Shown: positions 1-8,799 of the stretch, piece by piece | Position numbering within the stretch: position 1 is the stretch's first letter | Layout: each line of letters opens with the position of its first letter | Assembly: GCA_964464965.1 (NCBI GenBank) | Contig: CAYXHM010000001.1 | Location: 62,001 to 126,000 of the forward strand | Direction of reading: 5' to 3' | Length of the DNA: 64,000 nucleotides | Source: UBA5543 sp964464965 | GTDB taxonomy: Bacteria; Bacteroidota; Bacteroidia; Chitinophagales; Chitinophagaceae | The notes under the pieces: model-generated | The model's input: the letters and a program-made list of their open reading frames with translations, nothing else | Told to the model about the DNA's origin: nothing | The model's database searches: none | Program-made: the position numbers and the translations under genes

Positions 1-40
1 AGGAATTTCATAATTTTTGTTTTGATGATAAAGTTATGAC

Positions 41-65
41 TATACCAGGCCAAAAAAATGGTATA
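41..65 (-). terminator. hairpin just past the AraC gene
   Basis: A perfect 7-bp inverted repeat (TATACCA / TGGTATA) encloses an A-rich loop directly after the stop of the regulator read on the minus strand. It has no clear T run after the stem, so it may be a weak terminator or only a chance palindrome. Confidence 0.35.
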
Positions 66-67
66 AA

Positions 68-916
68 TCAGACATTTTTCTGCCAGGCAAACACAACCTT
101 ATTATCACAATACAGGTTAACCTGCTTAAAAAACTCCTTTGGTGATTTCAGTGTAAGTGATTTATAAATTTTATTAAAGTATGAAGCGTCATAGTAATTA
201 CTGTTGTACGCTATGTCCGTCAGCGATTGAAATTTATCCGCAAGCACCTTTGTCTGTAGCGAATGCCTGAACTGTACGATCTTTTTAAAATTGTGCGGCG
301 ACAATCCGTTATACTTAAAAACCAGGCGATGTAATGTTTTTTCAGACAAGAAAAGCTGCCTGGCTATTTCCGAAATTTTATAATTACTATCTACATCTTT
401 AATAAGCGTACTGGCTTTTTTATATAATTCCCAGTCCTTCTTTACATTTAAGACGGAAAGCAAAAAATTTTCCAGGATTTTTATTTGTTCCCTATGCTCC
501 CCTGCTTCAAAAAATGCCTTCATAAACGTGGCATAATGAGGCTTTTTTCCCCAGGATGAAAACAACTGTGAATGTGCAGCTGCTACATCATTAAAATACT
601 CGTCTATAAAATTGCAGAGCCCCCCGTCCCGGAAAATGATGGTTATTTTATGAATCTTACCGGAAAACCTTACAAGTATCGGCTCCTGGTAAACCCCTTG
701 CAACAATATCTGCGGATTATATGCACCGGCACCATCAACTGCAATCTCCCGATCTGAAATTGAATATTTTATACCCCGATGTATATTAAGGGGCTTGTCG
801 TAATGAGGGAAAGCAAAAAAACGGACAGGTTGTTGATATTCTGTTTCCAGGAAATAATAGAACTGTATAAACTCCTTTAACACATCTGATTGCGGCACAT
901 AAGTCGGAAAATCCAT
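68..916 (-). CDS. AraC-family transcriptional regulator
   Basis: A cytoplasmic DNA-binding regulator of about 282 residues. The C-terminal part (about residues 180-265) carries the two helix-turn-helix units of AraC proteins: ISEIARQLFLSEKTLHRLV, then a second unit around LTDIAYNSNYYDASYFNKIY, ending in the usual SPKEF. The first 150 residues form the ligand-sensing type of domain found in many Bacteroidota AraC proteins (DUF6597-like); the ligand cannot be read from sequence. The frame is open from a GTG at 922, but I prefer the ATG at 916, which sits behind the purine-rich stretch GAGAAGAAAG. It stands alone between the window edge and an unrelated secreted-protein pair, so its target is unknown. 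Confidence 0.85.
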   Translation of the reverse strand: MDFPTYVPQSDVLKEFIQFYYFLETEYQQPVRFFAFPHYDKPLNIHRGIKYSISDREIAVDGAGAYNPQILLQGVYQEPILVRFSGKIHKITIIFRDGGLCNFIDEYFNDVAAAHSQLFSSWGKKPHYATFMKAFFEAGEHREQIKILENFLLSVLNVKKDWELYKKASTLIKDVDSNYKISEIARQLFLSEKTLHRLVFKYNGLSPHNFKKIVQFRHSLQTKVLADKFQSLTDIAYNSNYYDASYFNKIYKSLTLKSPKEFFKQVNLYCDNKVVFAWQKNV

Positions 917-1057
917 AAACACACTTTCTTCTCAAACGTAAATCTAAGCTTAAAATTATGAATAATATGAGAAGTGCAGATGTTATTATCAGGGCTTAAA
1001 TGAGAAGCGGGAAGCATGTGCATCCCGCCTATCATCTATATGTATGCTTCCGGTTAT

Positions 1058-3166
1058 CTATTTTTTAGTTTCACTGCCAGATGCCAGCTTAACGTCAGCA
1101 TCACCTGTCACCGCACCTGGTTCTTGCTTATTGTCAGCCGCCTTGGTAAATATACCGCGAGAAGCAGGCATATCATATACTTCAGGATTGAGGTAGTAGC
1201 CTTTTTCTTCAGGAGCTTTTTCTACTTCAGGTATTATCCTGTTACGCTGTGCGTACTGGTCGTTACGCACACCTGTCACCTGCCAGCTCACTTTTACATT
1301 TGGCTTATCAGTTTTTATCATAAACCTGTTGTTGCTTATTTCTTCGGCAACAATAGCCTGTGCAAACTGGCCAATAACAGTAAGCTGGTATTTGAAGTCT
1401 ATATTCTCAGCCTGGAAGTATGCAGGCAGTTCAACAGTTACTGAGCCTGAATTATTTGTAACGGCATTACCATTGTACACGTTCATCATATCAGGGCTTT
1501 CTACAAAACTGTGTACCAGGTATTTGTTAGCCGGGTCTTGCGGGTGGTCTATCCTGAATGTACCGGCAGATTTACTTAATGTACCGTTTACATGTACTTT
1601 ACCTGAGAAATAGCCTGCATAACCCGTACCGGTATTCACAGCGTATAAAGATGCCTTTGCAGCAGACGGTTTTGCGGTAATGTATATACCATGACCGGTA
1701 CCATTATTGTCTACCTGCACTGCGTCATTGGTACTGGCAGCATTAACCTGCTCGAAACGGCCTCCAACACCGGTACCCGCACTGATACCAGACTGGCCCA
1801 ATACGCCTACACCTGCTTTGGTATTAAAGCCGCGCACACCATAACCGGCCCCATCGCTACGGCCTACCACGGCACCAACACCATTGCCGCCAGAACTGCG
1901 ACCTACTACAGCTTCACCATTTGTGTTATCACCTATAACACCGGCAGAGCTTATAGAACTGGTTACACCCCAAATAGCGTTACCGGCTGTAGATGCAAAC
2001 ACGCCAGGGCCTACACCTGCATGGGTAACATCAATACCACGCGCGCCATTGCCGGCATTTGTTAATTGTACGGTAATACCCCCACCTGTACCGGAAGAAG
2101 TTACACGGGCTGTTGCAGAAGAGTTCGCATTATTAGTGTTTGTAAAACTGGCTGCACTGTTTGTGTTGCTTGTAGCTTGTAATGCTACTCCGGATGTACT
2201 TGCTGCCTGCACACCAACACCCGTAGTACTTGCAGCATAAACAGCTACACCTCCACCGGCATGTGCTACGTCAATACCCCTTGCTGAACCTGCGGGCATA
2301 GAAACAGTTATACCCTTACCTGTGCCAATAGTGCTCACCCTTACAACATCTGATGTATTGGCATTATTGAACAAATCGAATGTTGCGGCACTGCCGGTAT
2401 TACTTGTTGCACTAAGCCCCGTACCTGAACTACTGTTTGCGTAAACACCTGTACCACCTGCCGAGGAGTTACCATAAACACCTAGACCATTAGGTGTGGT
2501 ACCATACACACCCCATCCTGAACCATCCTGCGAACCCCAGACACCTACACCAAGGCCGCCGGTACCATTATTAATACCCCTGACGGCACTTGAAAAACCA
2601 CCCGGGCTTGTATTTGTTATCACACCCCTGACTGCTGCAACACTGGTGGTAGTGCTGTTACTATAGCCTTCTATAGCTGCACCATCACCATTATTCTCAA
2701 GCTTCAGTAAAGATGATAAGTGTGTAAGTGTATCGCTGTATGGCAGGGCCAGTTTTGCGCTACCTGCATTTTTTGCATAGGTGGCATATGGCACGCTTAA
2801 CAGTTGTGTGGTGCCCATGTCTGCATATGCTGTGCCACCTGCAGGGTCTATTTCCACTTTCATGAATTTATCCCCGTTACCCCAGTCTATCGTGTTTATA
2901 TCACCGCTAACGGGTGTACCGTTACCTATTGCAAGTACATACAGGCCATAGGCATTGGTAACTGCCGCATGGGTTTCAGTATAGACATTAGTACCTGCAG
3001 GGCTGCCATCTATAATGCTGATTCTCACACCCAGGTTTTGACTGGCAAGGGGGCCGCCTGTTGCATTGCGGGCAACACCCTGGTAATTAAATTTTGCAGG
3101 TTGTGCAAAAGCGTACTGTGCCACGCACAGGAATGCTATCAGAAATGATATATAAATCCGTTTCAT
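1058..3166 (-). CDS. secreted repeat protein with tail-fibre-like C-terminal domain
   Basis: A 702-residue protein with a clear signal peptide (cleavage after about residue 21, ...QYAFA/QP). The N-terminal 130 residues contain the FNYQGVARNATGGPL segment and LLSVPYATYAKNAG, typical of Bacteroidota surface proteins that resemble phage tail-fibre collars. The middle (about 150-530) is Gly/Ala/Ser/Thr-rich with imperfect repeats around ARGIDVTHAG, GVGVQAAS and GTGGGITV, suggesting a beta-helical stalk. The C-terminal part (about 530-660) carries a recognisable domain with DHPQDPANKYLVHSFVESPD and VSWQVTGVR, shared with many bacterial tail-like surface proteins. It has no T9SS sorting domain of its own, but lies 23 bp downstream of a T9SS cargo gene, so the two are probably co-transcribed. 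A role as adhesin or surface fibre is inference. Confidence 0.7.
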   Translation of the reverse strand: MKRIYISFLIAFLCVAQYAFAQPAKFNYQGVARNATGGPLASQNLGVRISIIDGSPAGTNVYTETHAAVTNAYGLYVLAIGNGTPVSGDINTIDWGNGDKFMKVEIDPAGGTAYADMGTTQLLSVPYATYAKNAGSAKLALPYSDTLTHLSSLLKLENNGDGAAIEGYSNSTTTSVAAVRGVITNTSPGGFSSAVRGINNGTGGLGVGVWGSQDGSGWGVYGTTPNGLGVYGNSSAGGTGVYANSSSGTGLSATSNTGSAATFDLFNNANTSDVVRVSTIGTGKGITVSMPAGSARGIDVAHAGGGVAVYAASTTGVGVQAASTSGVALQATSNTNSAASFTNTNNANSSATARVTSSGTGGGITVQLTNAGNGARGIDVTHAGVGPGVFASTAGNAIWGVTSSISSAGVIGDNTNGEAVVGRSSGGNGVGAVVGRSDGAGYGVRGFNTKAGVGVLGQSGISAGTGVGGRFEQVNAASTNDAVQVDNNGTGHGIYITAKPSAAKASLYAVNTGTGYAGYFSGKVHVNGTLSKSAGTFRIDHPQDPANKYLVHSFVESPDMMNVYNGNAVTNNSGSVTVELPAYFQAENIDFKYQLTVIGQFAQAIVAEEISNNRFMIKTDKPNVKVSWQVTGVRNDQYAQRNRIIPEVEKAPEEKGYYLNPEVYDMPASRGIFTKAADNKQEPGAVTGDADVKLASGSETKK

Positions 3167-3189
3167 AATTATCTGTTTAAAAAATTGAA

Positions 3190-3705
3190 TTATTGAATCT
3201 TTTGAATTTTATAGACGTTTGTGTAGGGAACATCGGTATCAGCATACTGAACCTGCAGCATATAGTTGCCGGATGGGAATGCAGTCATATCTATAGACTG
3301 CCGCTCAGTGCCTGATTTTAAGCCTGCTGACTGTTTAAGAATAGATTTCCCTGTGGCATCCAGCAGCGAATATTGTAATGTACCACCGCTTGTAAATGCA
3401 GGCTGCAGGTAAACAACATTCTGCGCAGGTACGGGGTAAACCTTCAACATAGCCGCGTCGGCATATTTTGCAGTAACTATTCGTGATGGACCTGCCAATA
3501 GCTGAAGTACACCCTGCGTTACAATAATATTTGCAGCAGTAGCTGTATGAACAGCGGTCATTTCACCAAACGACCATTCAAAAGTATTACCGCTCGCTGT
3601 AGCGGAACCTCCGGAACTATTAAGCGTAGCCGGCCCTATAGACTGTGCGTACGATGCTGAAATACCGGACAAAAATGTGGCAATCAAAAAATAGATAATC
3701 CTCAT
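3190..3705 (-). CDS. small T9SS cargo protein with type A sorting domain
   Basis: A 171-residue secreted protein. Residues 1-20 form a signal peptide ending ...SASYAQ. The middle includes the pattern SGGSATASGNTFEWSFGEM, common in short Bacteroidota surface proteins. The last 80 residues are a type A T9SS C-terminal sorting domain: LKVYPVPAQNVVYLQP, then a beta-rich stretch ending in ...GNYMLQVQY and a short basic tail. Such proteins cross the outer membrane by the T9SS and are usually attached to the surface. It is the first gene of a likely two-gene unit with the 702-residue repeat protein. The upstream region, read on the minus strand, contains TATTTTTG (a plausible -7 element) about 45 bp before the start. 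Confidence 0.8.
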   Translation of the reverse strand: MRIIYFLIATFLSGISASYAQSIGPATLNSSGGSATASGNTFEWSFGEMTAVHTATAANIIVTQGVLQLLAGPSRIVTAKYADAAMLKVYPVPAQNVVYLQPAFTSGGTLQYSLLDATGKSILKQSAGLKSGTERQSIDMTAFPSGNYMLQVQYADTDVPYTNVYKIQKIQ

Positions 3706-3947
3706 AAGTGAAAAATTAAAGAGTGATCAATAAACATTATAAAATATTTAATGCAAAAATACTCATTAATGATTTTCAGGGATGCGTAGTTCTACGTAAT
3801 ATTTACAAGTACAAACATGGTTTTTATTTGCAGGCAAAGAGTAAGCTAAGAACTATATGTTTAACATAGGTCCTTTAAATTTCTGCCACAGGCTATGGAT
3901 ATAAATTCAGCCCCCTGCAAGACAAATGCACTATAGTATTTTACATC

Positions 3948-6242
3948 TTAACCACCTATTTGCTTTTTTAAGGCTAAGAGTATTTCTTTCTCATTAGGCG
4001 CCAGGGGCACATTGGCATCATCCATTACACTCATATTCTCTTTCGCCTTCCTTATATCCCCTTTACCTGCATATCCCTCTGCTATATACAGGTAGGCCCT
4101 GGTATTAGCAGGGTTCAACCGTGCTGAATGTTCCATACTGGCAATCATTTCATCCAGGTATTTCCCATCGCCGTTAGATTTCCATAATGCACGAGAGCAA
4201 AGGCCCTCAAGGTAAAACACAAAGTCATTGCCGGGGTCTGCCTCAATGCAATATTTCAGGTGCTCTTTTGCTTTATTAAAGTCATTGCGCATGATAGCCA
4301 ATGTTGCCAGGCCCAGGCGTGCATCGCTTGATTTTTCATCCAGCTCCAGTGCATTTAAGTAAAAGATGCCTGCACTGTCCAGTTTACTTTTTCGGTCAGC
4401 ATTCGTCTGCATATAATCCGCGTAAATAATGTATGACTGGCCAAGCAGGGCTAATGCTTCAGGGTTGTCTGCCAGGTCTGATTGTATGGCAGGCCCCAGC
4501 AGTTTTATGGACATCGGCGGGTTTCTGACCGCATTGTAAAACTTAGCAGCATGTATCGGCGCATATGTTTCCTCTTCCTCCTCGTAAGACGCTGCGGGAT
4601 TAAGGAGTTTAGTTATAGCCTCTGCCCAACCGGGATCAACTGGCTCCTGCGGCCATGTGAACAAACGGGTAGCATCTTTACTATGGCTTACCGGCTCATT
4701 CCCTTTTGTATCGCGTACCAGTATCAGGGATACCGGGTCTATATACACTACGTTGAACCCCTTGCCCCAGTACAACATCTGCTGCACACTTAACAACTGA
4801 GAAGTACTTAACACGACGTAGTTAAATTTATATACCGAATCTTTCAGGTGAAAGGCAGATGGCCTTTGCACCATTTCCAGGTATTCATCAAAAAACCCAG
4901 CAGGAAAAATATCAAGGTCCCGCAGGTCTATGTACGACTTGAATTGGGGGTATAGCGCCCATAGCAAGTAAGACGATACAAAGTAATCTGAAAATGCAGG
5001 TCCCTGCAGGTTATGCCTGTTAATGAACTCCGCTGCACCTACGGGGTTGTGCAGTATGCTTATATGCAGGCCATAGCGGTTGGGCGATTCTGTAAACTTA
5101 TAGTACCTGTTACTAACAGTAGCGATATAAAACAGTACAGCGGCCAGGGTACTAATAATCATTGTTCTCCTGCCAAAATTGATATACCATGCCTGCTTAT
5201 TGATACGCAGCAACTCAACCATCAAGGTGATTGCCAGTGGTATGGTAGGGAAGAATGTGATTTGCGCAAAAGGAATATTCCTGTTAGCCGTTAATGACAA
5301 GTATTCCATCACCACCAGGGATAAAAGATATCCGGCCAGGACAGGGGTAAGTGTTAGTTGCTTCATTCCCTTTTTATGCAGCCAGGCGCGTACCACCCAA
5401 TACAGGCAGGTTAATACAAACATGGCCAGGTGTACTTTAGCCTGGAATGTCCAATACAATGCATCTTTATAAGAGAGCAATTCGGTAGTGTACTGGTTGG
5501 CTTTCAGTTGCCTGAATATTTCAAATGGCTGCAACCATAGCTGGATTGTATTTGGGTTCAGCAATATGGCCAGGGCCATACCTGCAAATACGGCAACGAG
5601 CCTTGTAATACTTTGCAGATATTCTTTTGGCCGCCCCATGGCTAGCCATGCAATAACTCCCCCTGCAATGTAGATACCTGTTATTGCCATACCTACAGGA
5701 TAAGCTTCGTGCATATTAGCCCACAGGCATTGTAATGGTATGAGTACCCAGATACGCTTCCACTGAAAACCCTTTGAATTCCATAATACAAATATGTACA
5801 CTGCGCTGAACAGGTGGCTGATCATCTCCGGCCGGCCGGCCATCCTGAACTCTGACACCGCCAGGAAAAGTATTACCGCAATTGTTGAATAAAGGGTGGA
5901 CACCTGCCCGCCTACCTGTTTAGCCAGCAGCAGCAGGGAACGCAGCAACAGGTAAACAATGGCTACATTAACCAGCGCCTGCAACAGCATGACTGCATGT
6001 GGGCCAAGGGGTTTTTCCATAGCTGCTATCAGCACTTCGTACAGCCATTTCACGTTTATCCACTTAGCCCCTTCCATTGTGTAGGAAAACATGTCGGTGC
6101 GTGTTACTGCGCCGTTTTCCAGCATCCATCTTCCGCTCAGCAGTTGCCACCATATATCCGGTTCGCGCAGGTGCTTCATACCCAACACCAGGGCACAGAG
6201 GTAACAAACAATATAGGGAAGCCTTGTAAGTTTCTTATACAT
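3948..6242 (-). CDS. polytopic membrane protein with C-terminal TPR region
   Basis: A 764-residue integral membrane protein. Residues 1-480 contain roughly ten hydrophobic helices. The first periplasmic loop carries EPDIWWQLLSGRWML, an acidic/aromatic motif resembling the first loop of GT-C glycosyltransferases that use lipid-linked sugar donors. Residues from about 590 to 760 form TPR-like helical repeats (for example ARLGLATLAIMRNDFNKAKEHL and NTRAYLYIAEGYAGKGDIRKA). The arrangement fits an inner-membrane glycosyltransferase-like enzyme with a protein-binding tail, but catalytic activity is inferred only from architecture. No neighbour gives further clues. The start follows from the hydrophobic first helix at residue 8. 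Confidence 0.6.
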   Translation of the reverse strand: MYKKLTRLPYIVCYLCALVLGMKHLREPDIWWQLLSGRWMLENGAVTRTDMFSYTMEGAKWINVKWLYEVLIAAMEKPLGPHAVMLLQALVNVAIVYLLLRSLLLLAKQVGGQVSTLYSTIAVILFLAVSEFRMAGRPEMISHLFSAVYIFVLWNSKGFQWKRIWVLIPLQCLWANMHEAYPVGMAITGIYIAGGVIAWLAMGRPKEYLQSITRLVAVFAGMALAILLNPNTIQLWLQPFEIFRQLKANQYTTELLSYKDALYWTFQAKVHLAMFVLTCLYWVVRAWLHKKGMKQLTLTPVLAGYLLSLVVMEYLSLTANRNIPFAQITFFPTIPLAITLMVELLRINKQAWYINFGRRTMIISTLAAVLFYIATVSNRYYKFTESPNRYGLHISILHNPVGAAEFINRHNLQGPAFSDYFVSSYLLWALYPQFKSYIDLRDLDIFPAGFFDEYLEMVQRPSAFHLKDSVYKFNYVVLSTSQLLSVQQMLYWGKGFNVVYIDPVSLILVRDTKGNEPVSHSKDATRLFTWPQEPVDPGWAEAITKLLNPAASYEEEEETYAPIHAAKFYNAVRNPPMSIKLLGPAIQSDLADNPEALALLGQSYIIYADYMQTNADRKSKLDSAGIFYLNALELDEKSSDARLGLATLAIMRNDFNKAKEHLKYCIEADPGNDFVFYLEGLCSRALWKSNGDGKYLDEMIASMEHSARLNPANTRAYLYIAEGYAGKGDIRKAKENMSVMDDANVPLAPNEKEILLALKKQIGG

Positions 6243-6360
6243 CCGGGTTATGTCTCTTTATTGATATATAGCCGAAAATACGTAGAAAACCGGCATATTA
6301 AAATAACATGCGGCATAGCGCGTCTATGTGCTTGTATAACAATGTCCCAGATAGCTCATC

Positions 6361-7038
6361 TTAACCGTTTATGGGACTCGTGGCAGCACTTACCAAAAGA
6401 ATATTTGTTGCATTTTGTTGCAACTTTCCGGTGTTTTCTAAACTTTTCGGAGAGGCCTCACCCAACCCTCTCCCGGGGAGAGGGTTTTGCTCATTTGTTG
6501 CTTTTTGTTGCGGGTTTCCCCCTATCCCCCTAAAGGGGCGACTAAGATTGTCATCTTTCGGGGTATTACATTCCATTTCTGTACTGTCAATTGTCAATTG
6601 GGAATTGTCAACTATTAACGCCCGCTTGTCAACTGAATAATGGCCGGCCATGCGATTGTCGAGGTCTATGGCTTTGAGCATCTGGTTGATGGTGGGGAGT
6701 ACCATCTGTGTGCAGTAGGTGCAATCTTTACCTTTGTAATGCTGTACGGCCGTCATTTCTCCACGGGCTATGCGGGCCAGCAACTCGCGCTTGCTTTGCA
6801 TGGTCAGCAGTTCTGTTTTTTGTTGCGCCTTTATTTCCTGCTCAACATCCTGGCGGATACCATCTATAACCGACCGGATGACACCACCAACTCCGGGATC
6901 GTCCATGAGGCTGGCGGTGGCAGACATGATAGCATTATAATCAGCTGCATTTTCGGGATTGAAGGCAAGGCAGTAGGCCGTGTACTCGCTGCGGTGGCGC
7001 AGGTACGCTGTGATGAAGGTTTGCTTTTCTAAATTCAT
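6361..7038 (-). CDS. terminase small subunit-like orphan with repeat-derived C-terminus
   Basis: The first 135 residues resemble a phage terminase small subunit. EKQTFITAYLRHRSEYTAY fits the N-terminal DNA-binding region, SLMDDPGVGGVIRSVIDGI resembles the segment about repeats with np.V, and ELLARIARGE followed by LKAIDLDNRMAG resembles the typical end. No other phage gene lies nearby. From about residue 140 the frame runs through non-coding repeats: a VDNSQLTIDS stretch from AATTGTCAATTG repeats, then PRO/GLY-rich sequence from CCCTC/GAGGG hairpins, including two copies of ATTTGTTGC-TTTTGTTGC. The true protein may originally have ended near residue 140. I read this as a domesticated or decaying phage remnant whose tail was rewritten by palindrome insertion. 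Confidence 0.5.
   Translation of the reverse strand: MNLEKQTFITAYLRHRSEYTAYCLAFNPENAADYNAIMSATASLMDDPGVGGVIRSVIDGIRQDVEQEIKAQQKTELLTMQSKRELLARIARGEMTAVQHYKGKDCTYCTQMVLPTINQMLKAIDLDNRMAGHYSVDKRALIVDNSQLTIDSTEMECNTPKDDNLSRPFRGIGGNPQQKATNEQNPLPGRGLGEASPKSLENTGKLQQNATNILLVSAATSPING
6464..6486. repeat. CCCTC/GAGGG mini-palindrome
   Basis: A perfect 10-bp stem (AACCCTCTCC / GGAGAGGGTT) with a 3-nt loop lies inside the terminase-like frame. A second short palindrome of the same style (CCCCT / AGGGG) follows at about 6526-6538. Similar C-rich hairpins recur near 11450, 37279 and 40480 in this window. Confidence 0.7.
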
Positions 7039-7189
7039 GGTTTGTTATTTTAAAAAGGTAATTGGTTAAAAGGGCATCATTGGGAAGATTGCATGGCTTT
7101 ATAACATAACAAATATACGCTTTATGAACAAAATGAGCAAATAAAAATTATGTAAGATGTGACTTGCAGGAATGGGAATACAGTATGTA

Positions 7190-7243
7190 GCAAATCGGGA
7201 GAATTGCCTCCTACGCGAAGCAGTCAGAGACAACGCCGAACTG
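7190..7243. repeat. 54-bp direct repeat, copy A
   Basis: This copy begins GCAAATCGGGAGA and ends ACGCCGAACTG. It is the same length as the copy at 7956-8009 and matches it at 46 of 54 positions, in direct orientation. The GGAG/CTCC hairpin is kept, but the second hairpin (around AGTCAGAGAC) has lost three pairs here. The surrounding 7039-7341 interval holds no other gene I can support. Confidence 0.85.
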
Positions 7244-7261
7244 AACAGAACAATAAAAAGC

Positions 7262-7290
7262 CTGTATGAAAGTTGACAAAAATCATACAG
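7262..7290. promoter_or_regulatory. inverted repeat upstream of flavodoxin-like gene
   Basis: CTGTATGA and TCATACAG form a perfect 8-bp inverted repeat with a 13-nt spacer, about 50 bp before the start at 7342. It could be an operator or part of the cassette boundary; sequence alone does not decide. Confidence 0.35.
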
Positions 7291-7341
7291 TAAATTGACA
7301 ACCGTCAGTAGCCGACACCTGTGCTTACTTAGCTTTATATA

Positions 7342-7938
7342 ATGAAAAAACTTTCAAGAGTAATGCTTATTGTAGCTATAACTATATTATGCGTATGGAC
7401 CGCATTAACAATATGGGTAGAAATACCAAAAGGTGATACAATTACATATTTCGGAAATAGCCAGGCCCCTAATAGAGCCCTTATTGTTTATAACCCGGAC
7501 CCATTATATAACCTTGACGAACAGGTATGCAACACCTTTGCACAGCAATTAGCAGAGCGTGGCATTTACACTACTGTTGCCACAGTAAAAGTTGCAAAGG
7601 GAGCCAACTTAAATGACAAAGACTTTGATCTTTATGTTTTTTGCGCCAACACTTACAACTGGCGACCGGACTGGCCAACCAGCGGATTTGTAAAAAAAAT
7701 CGGCAACCTGAACAACAAAAATGCTGTAGCCATTACATTGGGTTCAGGCTCTACCAAAGAGTCGCAGGCTGCTTTTGAAAAAACAATTAAGAAATATTGC
7801 AGGCATCTTCTTTATTCCAAAACCTATTGGCTGTTGCGGCCAAATGACGAAAACCGCATGAAAGAAAAAAATGTAGCAGTTGTACTGGACGAGGTTAAGA
7901 CACTGGCACAGCAAACAGCAACTATTATTAGCCAATAA
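7342..7938 (+). CDS. membrane-anchored flavodoxin-like protein
   Basis: A 198-residue protein with an N-terminal hydrophobic helix (about 7-27) followed by a soluble domain that reads like a flavodoxin fold. NRALIVYNPDP gives the first strand and phosphate-binding-loop region, a helix follows (QVCNTFAQQLAERG), then YTTVATV and the FDLYVFCANTYNW segment, which resembles the aromatic 60s loop. The classical T/S-x-T-x-T FMN phosphate loop is not obvious; YNPDPLYN occupies its place. Function is unknown; electron transfer is only inferred. The gene is flanked on both sides by the 54-bp direct repeat (7190-7243 and 7956-8009), which suggests it moves or was acquired as a unit. Confidence 0.6.
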   Translation: MKKLSRVMLIVAITILCVWTALTIWVEIPKGDTITYFGNSQAPNRALIVYNPDPLYNLDEQVCNTFAQQLAERGIYTTVATVKVAKGANLNDKDFDLYVFCANTYNWRPDWPTSGFVKKIGNLNNKNAVAITLGSGSTKESQAAFEKTIKKYCRHLLYSKTYWLLRPNDENRMKEKNVAVVLDEVKTLAQQTATIISQ

Positions 7939-7955
7939 ACCTTATATCTAATTCA

Positions 7956-8009
7956 GCAAATCAGGAGATTTGCCTCCGTTGCGACGTAGTCAGAGACTAC
8001 GCCGAACTG
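7956..8009. repeat. 54-bp direct repeat, copy B
   Basis: This copy starts 18 bp after the stop of the flavodoxin-like gene. It contains a perfect hairpin CGTAGTC-aga-GACTACG and a second stem GGAG/CTCC. It matches copy A at 46 of 54 positions in the same orientation. Changes at positions 30, 32 and 43 of the repeat are exactly those that break the hairpin in copy A. Confidence 0.85.
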
Positions 8010-8161
8010 GGTAATATCAATAAATAGACACCTGAATTTGAAATACATCACTGAACGAATTTCGCAGCTTGAAAAACTTTAACGGCCACCAAAAATGTTT
8101 GCAGCTCTCCTGATCGACGAAAATAACAAAGTAAAAAGCTGTCACTTCGCGAAGGCTTCAT

Positions 8162-8211
8162 GATCCTCTCTGGACCTTTCTCGAACCAAATCCTAAACGA
8201 TTTGAGGATTT
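8162..8211. repeat. TCGAACCA element with adjoining hairpin, copy 0
   Basis: GATCCTCTCTGGACC precedes TTTCTCGAACCA, and a perfect 7-bp hairpin AAATCCT / AGGATTT follows directly at 8188-8211. On the minus strand it reads TGGTTCGAGAAAGGTCCAGAGAGG, related to three or four further copies at 8958, 10480, 11112 and 11175. The rest of the 7939-8301 gap holds no gene I can support. Confidence 0.5.
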
Positions 8212-8301
8212 TGGCTGCACACAACGAAGAGGGAATTAAAGAAGTTTATTAGAAGCAGTGAACTCTATAAATATTTAGTTATTGTCCGCTGTGAAAACAT
8301 G

Positions 8302-8568
8302 CTATTTGTTTTTCCATCTTCCTAATCGCTTCATCCCTCTTGTAAATAACCAAGCGAAGAATTTTGAATGTCCGCCTTCCATCATTTTTTGTTTGTTCAA
8401 TTCTTGAAATTCTTTTACATTATTTCCTTTATAAATGAATTCACCATTGGCATAGCAGTAAGAACAATACATTTTGCTGATACTTCCATCAGCATCTGTT
8501 CCTCCACCTTTTGGGTCTCGTTTTAAAGGCATTCCACAAGATTGGCAATTTTTTAATTCGTTTTTCAT
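8302..8568 (-). CDS. small zinc-ribbon protein
   Basis: An 88-residue protein with two cysteine pairs, CQSCGMPL near residue 8 and CSYCYANGEF near residue 35, spaced like the putative zinc-ribbon family (Pfam Zn_ribbon_2). The C-terminal half is basic (RGMKRLGRWKNK), which would suit nucleic-acid contact. Proteins of this type are often annotated as possible transcriptional regulators, but no specific role is established. It lies alone between repeat elements in the accessory stretch, facing away from the flavodoxin-like gene. Confidence 0.75.
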   Translation of the reverse strand: MKNELKNCQSCGMPLKRDPKGGGTDADGSISKMYCSYCYANGEFIYKGNNVKEFQELNKQKMMEGGHSKFFAWLFTRGMKRLGRWKNK

Positions 8569-8667
8569 TTTTATTTGTTTGATTTAATTTTCTGCTAAGA
8601 AAGCGTTAGTAAATAAATGTTCGTATCATTTGTCAAAGTTGGTGTCATTTCATCTTTGTTTTTAAAA

Positions 8668-8799
8668 TCAGTTTACTTTCTTTAAAGGGTCTCTCAGGTA
8701 TTGTGCAATTTCAATTACTTTGCCGTCAGGGTCAGTGGTGGCAATGTCTCTGATAAATCCAGGGGCTTCAAATATAGTAATTTGAAAAAATGAATTGGA
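8668..8799 (-). pseudogene. remnant of a VOC/glyoxalase-family gene (C-terminal end)
   Basis: Read on the minus strand, 43 codons up to a TGA end in DIATTDPDGKVIEIAQYLRD followed by PLKKVN. The DPDGKVIEIAQY pattern is the typical last strand of vicinal-oxygen-chelate proteins. Immediately upstream in the same frame is a TGA, and beyond it a few more plausible codons (ALSYQVEAKD) up to about 8870, with no intact start. I read it as the decayed end of a VOC gene. The interval 8569-9226 holds nothing else except this and the hairpin repeat at 8921-8988. Confidence 0.65.
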
